64,000 bases of DNA from Citromicrobium sp. UBA3494 (GCA_002377695.1 DFQH01000001.1:322093-386092), one strand, 5' to 3'. Counted from the stretch's first letter, positions 16,199 to 26,198 are shown. Numbers and translations are program-made. The notes: generated by a model not told the origin, from the letters alone.

Positions 16199-18556
16199 CT
16201 AGGCCCGCAGCTCGCGGTAATCGGTCTGGAACAGCGAGCGCGCATCGTCGGATGACATCGGGCGGCCGAAATAGAAGCCCTGGATGCGGTCGCACCCCAT
16301 GGTCCTGACAAGCCGCTCCTCTTCCTCGCTTTCCACGCCTTCCGCCGTGGTCTTCATCTCTAGACTGTGCGCCATGGCAACCACAGCGCGCACGATGGCC
16401 AGGCTTTCGCTGCTGCCCTGCGCCGCGCCCTGCACGAAGCTGCGATCGACCTTGATGGTGGAAAACTGCAGTTTTCGCAGGTAGCCGAGCGAGGAATAGC
16501 CGGTCCCGAAATCGTCCAGCGCGACCTGACAGCCCAGCGCCATCACCTGCGCCAGCGCGACGCGAGCAACCTCCGCATCACTGAGGAAAATGCTCTCCGT
16601 CACCTCGATCTCCAGCCGCCGGGGGTCGAGCCCGCTGCGGGTCAGCGCATCCACGACCGTTTGAACGAAATCGGGCTCCACCAGTTGTTCGGGCGAGACG
16701 TTGACGTTGACCTTCACATGGCCGGGCCAGGCCATCGCTTCCTTGCAGGCCTGTTTCAGCACCCATGTGCCGATCGGCACGATCAGGCGCGTGTCCTCCG
16801 CCAGCGGAATGAACTTGCCCGGGCTGACGAGCCCGTGCTCCTCGCTTTGCCAGCGGATCAGCGCCTCGAAACTGACGACCTGTTCGGTTTTCGCATCGAC
16901 CACCGGCTGGAAGTTGAGCAGCAGCTCGTCCTTCTCCAGCGCCTTGCGCAGCGAGAATTCCAGCTGCCGGCGCTCTTCCGCGTCGGCGTGCAGAGAAGGC
17001 TCGTATGGGAAGTGCACGCCGCGCCCGCCGTCCTTCGCGCGATAGAGCGCGAGGTCTGCGTTGCGCATCAGATCCTCTACCGTCTTGCCGTCGCGCGGAG
17101 CGAGCGCGGAACCCGCGCTGGCCCCCACAAACAGCGTATGGGCATCAACCTCGTAAGGCTGCGATAGCCGCTCGATCACCTTGCGGGCGAGCGAATCGAC
17201 CGCGCCGAAATCGCACGCATCGCGCACGACGATGCCGAACTCGTCACCGCCAAGACGCCCGCATAGCTCGTTTTCACCGGCAATCTCCGCGAGCCGCCCG
17301 GATACCTGTTCGAGCAGGCGATCCCCGATCTGGTGGCCAAGCGAATCGTTGACTGCCTTGAACCGGTCGAGGTCGATCATGACGAAGGCACAGCGGCGGC
17401 GCATGTCGCGGGCCTCTTCCATCGCCTCGCCCAGCGCTTCGTGCAGCATCAGGCGATTGGGTAGCCCGGTCAGCGTGTCGTAGCGCGCGAGGTACGCGAT
17501 CTTCTCCGAAGACTTGCGCTGTTCGGTGACATCCGATCCCACCCCGCGATAGCCGAGATATTCGCCCTTCTCCCCCAGGATGGGCGTACCGGAGAGTTCG
17601 AGCCACCGCGGCATGCCGTCGATCTTCACACGCACCATGAGGTTGGAGAAGTTCTCGCGTGCATTGAGATGATCGGCCAGCATGCGCAGCGAATCCGCAC
17701 CCGGGCCGCTCTCCCAATCGTCGTCCGAGATCAGTTCGAAGAATGCCTTCCCCTCCAGTTCGGAAGGCGTCGCATTCATCGCAAACGCAAATCGCGGCGA
17801 GGCCGAGCGCACCCGGCGGCTCTTGTCGATCTGCCACAGCCAGTCCGCCTCGTTCTCCTCGAATTCGCGCAGCAGCAGCGAAACCGTGTGCGTCTTTTCC
17901 ACCAGCGCGGTCTCCGCGATGGCGAAGCGCAGGAAATCCTGCGCCCTGATCCAGATCGAACCGAACCCGAAGAAGGCGAAAAAGCAAACGAACACAATCA
18001 TTTCGGTGCTGCCAGCCAGCCAGAAGCCGGTGGCGGCACCGATCGTCAGCAGGCCGGAGAAGGCCAGTGCGCTCAGCGGCACCACCCCCATCAGCACCAC
18101 GCAGCCCACGGCGATCCCCGCGCCCAGGATCAGGCCGCGGATGGCAACCTCCGGCCCCGCGACCAGCTGGAGAAGCGGCATCAGGCTTGCCCAACCGACC
18201 CCCAGCATGATGCTGCCCACCAGGTGTCCGCGCGCCTCTCGCCCGTTGAGCGCGGGCTTGTCGCTCTGCAGGAACTGGGCATCGGTCTGCGTATAGATAT
18301 AGACGCTAACGGTGAGCCAGACGAGCCAGCAGACAAGCAGAGGCAGCGGCACGAAGCGGAAGAACATTACCGCTGCGAGCAGAGCGCCCACAGCATGGCA
18401 GGCGATCCGCGGGACCATCAGCCTGGCCAGTTCGCGGTGCTGCAGCATCCACAGGCGCGGCCAGTTCAAGTCGGGCCCCGGCGCGAAGCCCAACACCGCC
18501 TTTACGGGCAGTTTCTGACGTAAAGTCCGTTCGTCGATAGGCGCATTGTCGATCAC
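16199..18556 (-). CDS. Membrane PAS-GGDEF-EAL c-di-GMP signalling protein
   Basis: The 785-residue protein has about six membrane helices between residues 45 and 205, a PAS domain (about 232-345, ending DVTEQRKSSEK), a GGDEF domain with intact GGDEF at 436-440 and an EAL domain with EAL at 564-566, DDFG at 681-684 and AEGVE at 738-742. Both making and breaking c-di-GMP are possible. No RxxD inhibitory site is seen before GGDEF (the place reads ENEL), so product inhibition is probably absent. GTG at 18556 with AAGG eight bases before was preferred to a TTG seven codons upstream. It lies 59 bases after glmS on the same strand. Confidence 0.92.
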   Translation of the reverse strand: MIDNAPIDERTLRQKLPVKAVLGFAPGPDLNWPRLWMLQHRELARLMVPRIACHAVGALLAAVMFFRFVPLPLLVCWLVWLTVSVYIYTQTDAQFLQSDKPALNGREARGHLVGSIMLGVGWASLMPLLQLVAGPEVAIRGLILGAGIAVGCVVLMGVVPLSALAFSGLLTIGAATGFWLAGSTEMIVFVCFFAFFGFGSIWIRAQDFLRFAIAETALVEKTHTVSLLLREFEENEADWLWQIDKSRRVRSASPRFAFAMNATPSELEGKAFFELISDDDWESGPGADSLRMLADHLNARENFSNLMVRVKIDGMPRWLELSGTPILGEKGEYLGYRGVGSDVTEQRKSSEKIAYLARYDTLTGLPNRLMLHEALGEAMEEARDMRRRCAFVMIDLDRFKAVNDSLGHQIGDRLLEQVSGRLAEIAGENELCGRLGGDEFGIVVRDACDFGAVDSLARKVIERLSQPYEVDAHTLFVGASAGSALAPRDGKTVEDLMRNADLALYRAKDGGRGVHFPYEPSLHADAEERRQLEFSLRKALEKDELLLNFQPVVDAKTEQVVSFEALIRWQSEEHGLVSPGKFIPLAEDTRLIVPIGTWVLKQACKEAMAWPGHVKVNVNVSPEQLVEPDFVQTVVDALTRSGLDPRRLEIEVTESIFLSDAEVARVALAQVMALGCQVALDDFGTGYSSLGYLRKLQFSTIKVDRSFVQGAAQGSSESLAIVRAVVAMAHSLEMKTTAEGVESEEEERLVRTMGCDRIQGFYFGRPMSSDDARSLFQTDYRELRA

Positions 18557-18615
18557 TCGCCACGCCTTAAGGCGCAATGGTTAGTTCCCGGTAAAGTGCC
18601 GACCGGGGGACCGAA

Positions 18616-20439
18616 CTATTCGACCGTCACCGATTTGGCGAGGTTGCGCGGCTGATCGACATCGGTGCCCTTCACCAGCGCCACGTGATAGGCCAGCAGC
18701 TGCACCGGCACGGCATACACCAGCGGCGCGATCAGCGGGTGCACCTTGGGCATCTCGATCGTCGCGAGGCACCCCTCGCCCGCTTCCGCTAGGCCGTCCG
18801 CGTCCGAAATCAGTACCACCTGCCCGCCGCGCGCGCGCACTTCCTGCATGTTGGAAACGGTCTTTTCGAACAGCGGGCCGCTGGGCGCGATCACGACCAC
18901 CGGCACATCCTCGTCGATCAGCGCGATGGGGCCGTGCTTCATCTCTCCGCTGGCATAGCCCTCGGCATGGATATAGCTGATTTCCTTCAGCTTCAGCGCG
19001 CCTTCCAGCGCCATGGGGAAGTCCGCCCCGCGCCCCAGATAGAGCACGTCGCGCGCCGGGGCGATGGTGTGGGCCATCGCTGCAATATCGTCGTCATGGT
19101 CGAGCGCCTGGTTGAGGCAGGCGGGCGCTTCCAGCAGATGGCGCACCACCTCCTGTTCCTCCGCACGCTCCATCTGGCCCTTCACCACCGCGAGCTTCGC
19201 CGCCAGCGCGGCGAGCACAGCCAGCTGACAGGTGAAGGCCTTGGTAGAGGCGACCCCGATCTCCGGCCCGGCGTGGATCGGCAGCAGCAGGTCCGCCTCG
19301 CGCGCCATGGTGCTGGTGGGCACGTTGACGATCGCCGCGATGGTCTGCCCCTGCGCCTTGCAGTATCGCAGCGCGGCGAGCGTATCGGCGGTTTCCCCGC
19401 TTTGCGAGATGAACAGCGCGAGCCCGCCCTTGGGCAGCGGCGGCTCGCGATAACGAAACTCGCTCGCCACATCGATGTCCACCGGCACGCGTGCAAACTG
19501 TTCGATCCAGTAGCGCCCGACCATCCCGGCATAATAGGACGTGCCGCAGGCGACGATGGTCATGCGGTCGATGCTGGAGAGGTCGAAATCCATCTGCGGC
19601 AGGGCGACGGTCTGGTCTGCCTGGCGGACATAGCTGGAGAGCGTCTGGGCAACCACGGTGGGCTGTTCGAAGATCTCCTTCTGCATGAAGTGCCGGTAGT
19701 TGCCGCGTTCGACGGCGGCGGCGCTGGCGCCCGAGGCCACGATTTCGCGCTCGACTTCCTTACCTTGCGCGTCGTGCACCTGCACGCCCTCGCGGGTGAC
19801 GACCGCCCAGTCGCCCTCTTCCAGGTAGGAAATGCGCTGGGTCAGCGGCGCCAGCGCCAGCGCGTCCGATCCGATGAACATCTCGCCCTCGCCATGGCCG
19901 ATCACCAGCGGCGAGCCGAGGCGCGCGCCGATGATCCTGTCCGGCTGGTCGGGAAAGACGATCGCCAGCGCAAAGGCGCCGCGCAGGCGGGGGAGAACCG
20001 TGCGAACCGCTTCTTCGGGCGATGCGCCGCGCTCCACCTCGCGGCTGACCAGCAGGGCGACGACTTCGCTGTCGGTCTCGCTTTCGGCGGTGTAGCCATC
20101 CGCGTTCAACTCGTCACGAAGGGTGCGGAAATTCTCGATGATGCCATTATGAACCAGCGCGGCGGCCTTGCCCGCGTGAGGGTGCGCATTGGCTTCGGTC
20201 GGCGCGCCATGCGTTGCCCAGCGCGTGTGGGCGATGCCGATGGTGCCGGGGGCAGGACTGTCCTTCAGCACCTCGACCAGGTTGGCCAGCTTTCCTTCCG
20301 CCCTGCGGCGGATCATCTGTCCGTCGTCGATCGTACACACGCCCGAGGAATCATAGCCGCGGTATTCCATCCGCTTCAGGCCATCGACCAGGCGATCCGC
20401 CACCGGGGTTTCGCTGATAATTCCGATAATGCCGCACAT
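18616..20439 (-). CDS. glmS: Glutamine-fructose-6-phosphate aminotransferase (isomerizing)
   Basis: GlmS makes glucosamine-6-phosphate, the first step to UDP-GlcNAc for peptidoglycan and lipopolysaccharide. The 607-residue protein starts MCGIIGIISE, so after removal of Met the Cys is the amidotransferase nucleophile. The glutaminase half (residues 1-235) is followed by two SIS domains (VACGTSYYAGMV near 293, SQSGETADT near 345) and ends PRNLAKSVTVE, the usual C-terminus. One base separates it from the EamA transporter upstream, so the two are probably cotranscribed. No glmS ribozyme-like element is visible upstream, and there is no room for one. Confidence 0.98.
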   Translation of the reverse strand: MCGIIGIISETPVADRLVDGLKRMEYRGYDSSGVCTIDDGQMIRRRAEGKLANLVEVLKDSPAPGTIGIAHTRWATHGAPTEANAHPHAGKAAALVHNGIIENFRTLRDELNADGYTAESETDSEVVALLVSREVERGASPEEAVRTVLPRLRGAFALAIVFPDQPDRIIGARLGSPLVIGHGEGEMFIGSDALALAPLTQRISYLEEGDWAVVTREGVQVHDAQGKEVEREIVASGASAAAVERGNYRHFMQKEIFEQPTVVAQTLSSYVRQADQTVALPQMDFDLSSIDRMTIVACGTSYYAGMVGRYWIEQFARVPVDIDVASEFRYREPPLPKGGLALFISQSGETADTLAALRYCKAQGQTIAAIVNVPTSTMAREADLLLPIHAGPEIGVASTKAFTCQLAVLAALAAKLAVVKGQMERAEEQEVVRHLLEAPACLNQALDHDDDIAAMAHTIAPARDVLYLGRGADFPMALEGALKLKEISYIHAEGYASGEMKHGPIALIDEDVPVVVIAPSGPLFEKTVSNMQEVRARGGQVVLISDADGLAEAGEGCLATIEMPKVHPLIAPLVYAVPVQLLAYHVALVKGTDVDQPRNLAKSVTVE

Positions 20440-20440
20440 G

Positions 20441-21400
20441 TCAGTCGCCGTTTCCGCTTTTGCTCCCTTCGCGCTCTAGCGTCTGCGGCTGGCCTTGCAA
20501 TGCGCGCGACATCCGCGTGGTGGCGCGCGGAGTGGTCAGCCACAGAAAAAGCCCCGCGCCGATGATGATCGCCGCACCCGCCACCGTCGCCAGATCGGGC
20601 ACGTCGGAGAACAGCAGATAGCCCAGCGTGATCGCCACGATCATCTGCACGTAGGTGACGGGCGCGATGGTGGCTGCACCCGCGCGCGTGGTGCCCAGAA
20701 ACACCAGCCAGTGCGCGGTGCTGGCGGTGATCGCGACCAGCGCGCAGCGCGCGACGATGCTCCAGTCCGGCAGGCTAACCTGCAGGCCCGGCGCACCGCT
20801 GACGTGGCCGATCACCGCCGCCGCGATCAGGAAGGGGGTGGCAAGGCAGGCGATGAAAACCTGCATCGAGAGCGCACTGCCGTCGCCCGCCGCCGCGCGG
20901 TTGCAGATGACCATCAGGCCGAAGAAAAAGGCCGACAGCAGAGGCAGGCCCGCCATGATCCCCAGCTCCGCGAAGTTGGGCCGCAGCACCAGCATCACGC
21001 CGACCAGCGCGATGGGCGAGGCGATCCACACCGCCGGGCGGACCTTTTCCTTCAGCAGCGGGCCGCTCAGCAGGGCGACGAACACGGGCGAGACGAAGGC
21101 CAGAGCCATCGCCTCTGCCAGCTGCATCACGAAAACGGCGGAAAAGAAGCACAGGGTCGCGCCGGCCAGGCATGCGCCGCGTGCCACCTGCAGCAACGGA
21201 CGGCGGGGCCGAAAGGCACCTGGACCCTCGCTGCGCAACAGCAGGAGGGAGAGCGCGATCGCACCGATGGTGAAGCGCAGCGCCGCAACGGCCAGCGGAG
21301 ACCACTCGCCGGCCATCGTCTTGACGATCGCGTCGCCGCCGGACAGCGAGCTGAAGCCCGCCGCCGCCAGCAGGATGCCGCTGCGTTCACTATGCTGCAC
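20441..21400 (-). CDS. EamA/DMT family transporter
   Basis: This inner-membrane protein of about 319 residues has ten hydrophobic helices in two EamA repeats (GLRxx-like RFTIGAIALSLLLL near residue 45; ALAFVSPVFVALLSGPLLKEK near 95-115; second repeat with YVQMIVAITLGYLLFSD near 260). Such transporters export small metabolites; the cargo is not evident. The longest frame opens with TTG at 21424; a GTG at 21400 lies 13 bases after AAAAGGA and was preferred, with low certainty. It ends one base before glmS. Confidence 0.85.
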   Translation of the reverse strand: MQHSERSGILLAAAGFSSLSGGDAIVKTMAGEWSPLAVAALRFTIGAIALSLLLLRSEGPGAFRPRRPLLQVARGACLAGATLCFFSAVFVMQLAEAMALAFVSPVFVALLSGPLLKEKVRPAVWIASPIALVGVMLVLRPNFAELGIMAGLPLLSAFFFGLMVICNRAAAGDGSALSMQVFIACLATPFLIAAAVIGHVSGAPGLQVSLPDWSIVARCALVAITASTAHWLVFLGTTRAGAATIAPVTYVQMIVAITLGYLLFSDVPDLATVAGAAIIIGAGLFLWLTTPRATTRMSRALQGQPQTLEREGSKSGNGD

Positions 21401-21648
21401 GTTGCCCGCGAAGTCCTTTTGCAATGCCGTTCATTGCGCCCTTCGCGCAAAGCGGCGCATGTTTCCAGCCGCGTATCCGTTCGCGCGGTGGACAGGCACG
21501 GCCGGTTCCACCGTCGATCGGTCAGGCACCTGATCCGTTTAGGGAAATGCTAAGGTTTCCATCATATTCACCATCTCCGAGAAGGTGCTGTTGGCCATTA
21601 TGCCCGCACGCCGCATTGCTTGGCCTGGATGCTTCGGGGGATACGATA

Positions 21649-23196
21649 ATGAGCGCTTTCGGACGCAGGAACGGGCCCGGGGGCTTGGGCTCCGGCAACC
21701 GTCCCGCATTCGGCAACGCCAAGCCCATGAAGGGCACCAACACGCCCCGCCCCAGCAATCCCGAAGGGGGGGAGCAGTTTCCGCCGATTCCCGACGAAGA
21801 TACTGCCTCGGGCGAAGGTTCTTCCTCGCCCACTCCGACGCCCGCGCCTTCCGGCAATAACCGCCACGCCGACGCGCGTCGCCGGCTCGACGAGCGATCC
21901 AACGCGGTCCACGTCAAGGAAGAAGTCACCGGCTTCGAAGCCAGCGTCCACAAGATCAAGGAGCAGGTGCTTCCTCGCCTGCTCGAGCGGATCGACCCCG
22001 AAGCGGCTTCGACGCTGACGAAGGAAGAGCTGGGCGAGGAGTTTCGCCCGATCATCATGGAGGTGCTGGCCGAGCTGAAGGTCACGCTGAACCGGCGCGA
22101 ACAGTTCGCGCTGGAAAAGGTGCTGATCGACGAGCTGCTGGGCTTCGGGCCGCTCGAAGAGCTGCTCAACGATCCGGACGTGTCCGACATCATGGTCAAC
22201 GGCCCGGACCAGACCTACATCGAAAAGAAGGGCAAGCTGACCCTCGCGCCGATCCAGTTCCGCGACGAACAGCACCTGTTCCAGATCGCCCAGCGGATCG
22301 TGAACCAGGTCGGTCGCCGGGTCGACCAGACCACGCCGCTGGCCGACGCCCGCCTCAAGGACGGCAGCCGTGTCAACGTGATCGTCCCGCCGCTCAGCTT
22401 GCGCGGCACCGCGATCTCCATTCGCAAGTTCTCCGAAAAACCGATCACCATCGACATGCTCAAGAACTGGGGCTCGATGGACGACAAGATGGCCACCGCG
22501 CTTAAGATCGCGGGAGCCTGCCGGATGAATGTCGTGATCTCGGGCGGTACGGGTTCGGGTAAGACGACGATGCTCAACGCCCTGTCGAAGATGATCGACC
22601 CGGGCGAGCGTGTGCTGACGATCGAGGACGCGGCCGAACTGCGCCTTCAGCAGCCGCACTGGCTGCCGCTCGAAACGCGCCCGCCCAACCTCGAGGGCCA
22701 GGGCGCGATCACCATTGGCGACCTTGTGAAGAACGCGCTGCGTATGCGGCCCGACCGCATCATCCTGGGCGAGATCCGCGGCGCGGAAGCCTTTGATCTG
22801 CTCGCAGCGATGAACACCGGCCACGATGGTTCGATGTGCACGCTGCACGCCAACTCCCCGCGCGAGGCGCTGGGGCGCATGGAAAACATGATCCTGATGG
22901 GCGACATCAAGATTCCCAAGGAAGCGATCAGCCGCCAGATCGCGGAAAGCGTCGACCTGATCGTTCAGGTGAAGCGTCTGCGCGACGGCAGCCGCCGCAC
23001 CACCAACATCACCGAGGTGATCGGGATGGAGGGCGACGTGATCGTGACGCAGGAACTGTTCAAGTTCGAATACATGGACGAGAGCGAGGACGGCAAGATT
23101 CTGGGTGAATTCCGCAGTCAGGGTCTGCGACCCTACACGCTGGAAAAGGCCCGGCAGTTCGGCTTCGACCAGGCGTATCTTGAGGCATGCCTGTAG
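21649..23196 (+). CDS. cpaF: CpaF/TadA-type secretion ATPase
   Basis: CpaF powers assembly of Flp/Tad pili in the CpaF/VirB11 family. The 515-residue protein starts at an ATG that opens the frame MSAFGRRNG; the longer upstream frame is noncoding in character. An unstructured Gly/Pro/Ser N-terminus (1-75) is followed by a helical domain and the ATPase: Walker [10 protein letters not shown] at 299-307, Walker [10 protein letters not shown] near 370-378 and the His box TLHAN at 398-402. No other cpa/tad genes flank it, so the rest of the system must lie elsewhere. The 248 bases upstream (21401-21648) contain no other gene that I can support. Confidence 0.93.
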   Translation: MSAFGRRNGPGGLGSGNRPAFGNAKPMKGTNTPRPSNPEGGEQFPPIPDEDTASGEGSSSPTPTPAPSGNNRHADARRRLDERSNAVHVKEEVTGFEASVHKIKEQVLPRLLERIDPEAASTLTKEELGEEFRPIIMEVLAELKVTLNRREQFALEKVLIDELLGFGPLEELLNDPDVSDIMVNGPDQTYIEKKGKLTLAPIQFRDEQHLFQIAQRIVNQVGRRVDQTTPLADARLKDGSRVNVIVPPLSLRGTAISIRKFSEKPITIDMLKNWGSMDDKMATALKIAGACRMNVVISGGTGSGKTTMLNALSKMIDPGERVLTIEDAAELRLQQPHWLPLETRPPNLEGQGAITIGDLVKNALRMRPDRIILGEIRGAEAFDLLAAMNTGHDGSMCTLHANSPREALGRMENMILMGDIKIPKEAISRQIAESVDLIVQVKRLRDGSRRTTNITEVIGMEGDVIVTQELFKFEYMDESEDGKILGEFRSQGLRPYTLEKARQFGFDQAYLEACL

Positions 23197-23199
23197 GGC

Positions 23200-23430
23200 C
23201 TAGCCCTTCAGCAGCGCTGGCAGAGCCGTCGCCAGCAGCCCGCTCCCGATCACCGCCGCGAACAGAAAGATCGTCATCCACGGCATGCAGCCGACCCGGT
23301 CGATCCGGGCGCGCTTGCCGCGGAGCCTTTCCGCAACCATCGCGATCAGCGCCACGACCACGAAGGCGAGGCCGGCCAGCGCCACGCGCCCCGCATCGCT
23401 GAGGAAAATGAGATCGTGCCACCAGGTCAT
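23200..23430 (-). CDS. Small two-helix membrane protein, unknown
   Basis: The 76-residue protein starts MTWWHDLIFLSDAGRV and has two hydrophobic helices (about residues 14-32 and 50-70) joined by a basic loop (ERLRGKRARIDR). No family was recognised and no clear ribosome binding site is seen. It lies three bases past cpaF in the convergent direction and is divergent from the next transporter. The hydrophobic pattern and GC-rich codon choice support it as real. Confidence 0.6.
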   Translation of the reverse strand: MTWWHDLIFLSDAGRVALAGLAFVVVALIAMVAERLRGKRARIDRVGCMPWMTIFLFAAVIGSGLLATALPALLKG

Positions 23431-23503
23431 CGCGGCGCGAGGTGGCGATTGATGCCGACAAGCGCAACTTGATTGCGCGCCATCAATCTCTAACAGCCAT
23501 GGG

Positions 23504-24436
23504 ATGGAAGCCGGCGTCGCCCAATCCCGCCCATTGACGGCCATCGGCTTGCGCCTGCTGGCGGCCCTTGCCCTCACCACCCTCTCGATGCTGGTCAAGC
23601 TGGCGGGCGAACAGGGCGTCCACCTGGCCGAGATGATCTTCTGGCGGCAGGCGGTCACGCTGCTGGTGATGATCGCCTTTGCATCTGCCACGGTCGGCCT
23701 CGCCGCGCTGAAGCCGGTGCGCTTCGGCGCGCACGTGGTGCGCAGCGTCTTCGGCATCATCGGCATGGCGCTGGTCTATGGCGCCGTGATCCTGCTGCCG
23801 CTGGCAGAGGCGACGACGCTCAACTTCACGGCGCCGATCTGGGCCGTGATCCTGTCCATGCTGCTGCTGAAGGAGAAGATCGGCCGCTATCGCTGGAGCG
23901 CGGTCGCAATAGGCTTTGTCGGCATCCTGATCGTCACGCAGCCCGGCGGCACGCCTGTCGACCCCACCGGTATCGCGGTGGGACTGGCAGCGGCCTTCAT
24001 GGTCGCGCTGATATCGATCCAGATCCAGGATCTGAACAAGACCGAAGGCTCCACCAGCATCGTGTTCTGGTTCTGCCTGCTCACCGCACCGGTGGCGGCA
24101 CTCTCCCTGCCCTTCGTGGGCAAGGCGCATTCGACCGAAGCCTGGCTGCTGCTGGGCGGCATCGGGCTGAGCGGCGCGGCGGCGCAATTATTGCTGACCA
24201 ATTCGCTGCGCTACGGATCGGCGGCGACGGTGATCGTGATGGACTATACCGCGCTGCTGTGGGCCACGCTTTACGGATGGCGGATATTCGACGAACTGCC
24301 CGCCCCCACCACCTGGATCGGCGCGCCGATCATCATTCTTGCGGGATCGATCATCGTTCTGCGCGAAGGGCACCTGGCCCGGCAGAAGAGGCGCGCCACC
24401 GCTCTTGAGGAACCGCTCCCGCCGCAAACACGTTGA
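23504..24436 (+). CDS. EamA/DMT family transporter
   Basis: The 310-residue protein has ten hydrophobic helices and two EamA repeats. The first has EMIFWRQAVTLLVM near residue 43 and EATTLNFTAPIWAVILS near 101-117; the second has GSAATVIVMDYTALLWA near 246. The pattern resembles the S-adenosylmethionine/RarD-like drug and metabolite transporters. It is a different paralogue from the transporter at 20441-21400. An entericidin gene follows 44 bases later. Cargo unknown. Confidence 0.88.
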   Translation: MEAGVAQSRPLTAIGLRLLAALALTTLSMLVKLAGEQGVHLAEMIFWRQAVTLLVMIAFASATVGLAALKPVRFGAHVVRSVFGIIGMALVYGAVILLPLAEATTLNFTAPIWAVILSMLLLKEKIGRYRWSAVAIGFVGILIVTQPGGTPVDPTGIAVGLAAAFMVALISIQIQDLNKTEGSTSIVFWFCLLTAPVAALSLPFVGKAHSTEAWLLLGGIGLSGAAAQLLLTNSLRYGSAATVIVMDYTALLWATLYGWRIFDELPAPTTWIGAPIIILAGSIIVLREGHLARQKRRATALEEPLPPQTR

Positions 24437-24480
24437 ACTGGTGGAACGGGCGCATGGCGCTCTTTGCGAAAGGAAAAACG

Positions 24481-24612
24481 ATGATCCGCAAGCTTGCCCT
24501 CGCCGTCAGTGTCGCCGCACTCGGCCTCACCGCTACCGCCTGCAACACAGTGAAGGGCGTTGGCCAGGATGTCGAATCCGTCGGCCGGGCCGGTGAAGAA
24601 GCCATCGATTGA
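24481..24612 (+). CDS. Entericidin A/B family lipoprotein
   Basis: This 43-residue gene has AAAGGA before its ATG. The product starts MIRKLALAVSVAALGL and has a lipobox (TATAC), with the lipidated Cys at residue 21, followed by NTVKGVGQDVESVGRAG, the typical entericidin tail. Entericidins are tiny membrane lipoproteins linked to stress and cell lysis in enterobacteria; in alphaproteobacteria they are common and poorly understood. It is convergent with the methyltransferase gene that follows. Confidence 0.9.
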   Translation: MIRKLALAVSVAALGLTATACNTVKGVGQDVESVGRAGEEAID

Positions 24613-24661
24613 TCTGCAACATCCGTTGCGTGGCAGCCCCATCCCCCAAGGGGTCCCCGCG

Positions 24662-25261
24662 CTACGATCTGCGATAGACCAACACGATATTATTGGCGGG
24701 CATTTGCACCCGGCGCACGCGGCTGAAGCCGCTGCGCCGGGCAAGCGCGTCAATTTCCGCTAGGTCGCGCAGGCCCCATTCCGGGTTGCGCGCTTTCAGG
24801 CTTTCATCGAACGCCAGATTGCTTTCTGCGGTCTCCACTCCGGCCTCGATATACGGGCCGTAAAGGATCAGCGGCGCACCCTCGGCAAGGATTTCGGCCG
24901 CACCGGCAAACAGGCCCTCGCTCGCCCGCCACGGGCTGATATGTACCATATTGACACATAATAGCGCGTCCGCGCTCCGGATCGGCCACTCCTCGGTGCT
25001 TGCATCCAGCGCGACCGGTTGGCGCAGGTTGGGCAGTGCAGCCTCTTCGGCATAGGCTTCGATGGAGGCGCGCGCCTGGGCGTCGGGATCGCTCGGCTGC
25101 CAGTCCAGATCGGCGAATTGTCGCGCGAAATGCACCGCATGCTCCCCCGTGCCGCTGGCGATCTCCAGCACGAGGCCGCGCTCCGGCAATTCCTCCGCAA
25201 GCACCTGTGTGATCGGGGCGCGGTTGCGCTGGGCGGCGGGACTTTCGCGTTTGGCGCTCAT
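24662..25261 (-). CDS. SAM-dependent methyltransferase-like DUF938 protein
   Basis: The 199-residue protein has a class I methyltransferase fold: motif I VLEIASGTGEHAVHFA near residues 30-45, then PSDPDAQA and CVNMVHISPW near 105. This matches DUF938, whose substrates are unknown. The start overlaps the previous gene's stop as TGATG, so it is the last gene of an operon with an isoprenylcysteine-type methyltransferase and an ABA4-like protein. Confidence 0.85.
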   Translation of the reverse strand: MSAKRESPAAQRNRAPITQVLAEELPERGLVLEIASGTGEHAVHFARQFADLDWQPSDPDAQARASIEAYAEEAALPNLRQPVALDASTEEWPIRSADALLCVNMVHISPWRASEGLFAGAAEILAEGAPLILYGPYIEAGVETAESNLAFDESLKARNPEWGLRDLAEIDALARRSGFSRVRRVQMPANNIVLVYRRS

Positions 25262-25731
25262 CAGATCCACCGCCTTACGCGCGCGCAATAGGCGCGGTAT
25301 TCCTCGCCGAAAGTGGCGACCAGATGCGGCTCCTCGCGCGCGATCACGAAGCGATCGATCAGCAATATGGCCAGCGGCACCGAGACAAGGCCGCCGATGC
25401 TCTGCGCGAACAGCGCAATTCCCAGCTGCACCAGCACCATGCCCAGATACATCGGATTGCGGCTGAACCGGTACAGGCCCGAGGTGACGAGCGCGGTGTC
25501 CTTCTTCCACGGCTCGGGATCGTTGCCCGCCCTGAAGAAGCCGAACAGCCCCGAAGCCAGGATCGCCGCGCCCAGGCCGCCGACGACCAAGCCGATGGGG
25601 CGCAGCGCGGCGACGTCTATTCGTGGCAGTCCGAACGCGGGCTCGGCGGCCAGCCCCAGCAACAGCATGCCAAGGACGATCAGCGGCGGCGGGAAGCGGA
25701 CCTGTGCGCTATCCTGATCGACCAGTGCCAT
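25261..25731 (-). CDS. Isoprenylcysteine carboxyl methyltransferase-family membrane protein
   Basis: The 156-residue membrane protein has about four hydrophobic helices and the family signature TSGLYRFSRNPMYLGMVLVQ near residues 83-102, then EEPHLVATFGEEYRAYCARV. These proteins methylate lipid-like or isoprenoid groups; bacterial substrates are mostly unknown. The start overlaps the upstream stop as TAATG, indicating translational coupling. Confidence 0.85.
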   Translation of the reverse strand: MALVDQDSAQVRFPPPLIVLGMLLLGLAAEPAFGLPRIDVAALRPIGLVVGGLGAAILASGLFGFFRAGNDPEPWKKDTALVTSGLYRFSRNPMYLGMVLVQLGIALFAQSIGGLVSVPLAILLIDRFVIAREEPHLVATFGEEYRAYCARVRRWI

Positions 25732-26192
25732 TATGCGTTCTCCGTTTCGTCGGCGCGCAGGAAGAGGCGCGCGATCAGCCATGCGAAAAGGCCAGCCGGA
25801 CCCGCCATGAAGGTCGCAAGCAGAAACGGCACCTGCACCAGCCGGCCCACGGCCCGCCCATCCGCATCACGCGCGATCCAGAGCCCTGCGAACAGGTCCA
25901 GCGCCAGATAATGCGTCCAGCCTACGACGATGGCAGCTTCAGAGCGGAACATCGCCATCAGCCCCTCTACGCTGTACTCGAAAGCGGGGTTCGGCGCGGT
26001 TCCGGCTGCCGGAGCAGGGTCCACGAGATTGCCCACCAGCGCCACGAGCATGACCAGATAGGTCGCACATAGCAGGCCGACGCCGCCGTAGAGCACACAC
26101 GCCAGCACGCTCTCGCGGCGTGGCAGCAGGATCAGCAGCGCCCACCCGCCAAGCGCGATGACATTGGTGAAATCGAAGAGCGTCTGCCACAT
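25731..26192 (-). CDS. ABA4-like (DUF4281) membrane protein
   Basis: The 153-residue protein has four hydrophobic helices and the features of ABA4-like proteins: an N-terminal FDFTNVIALGGWALLIL, a central AMFRSEAAIVVGWTHYLALD and a C-terminal PAGLFAWLIARL. In plants ABA4 is needed for neoxanthin formation; bacterial versions occur in carotenoid producers and their role is not settled. It lies between a Rossmann-type protein and two methyltransferase-like genes. Confidence 0.85.
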   Translation of the reverse strand: MWQTLFDFTNVIALGGWALLILLPRRESVLACVLYGGVGLLCATYLVMLVALVGNLVDPAPAAGTAPNPAFEYSVEGLMAMFRSEAAIVVGWTHYLALDLFAGLWIARDADGRAVGRLVQVPFLLATFMAGPAGLFAWLIARLFLRADETENA

Positions 26193-26198
26193 TCCGTG

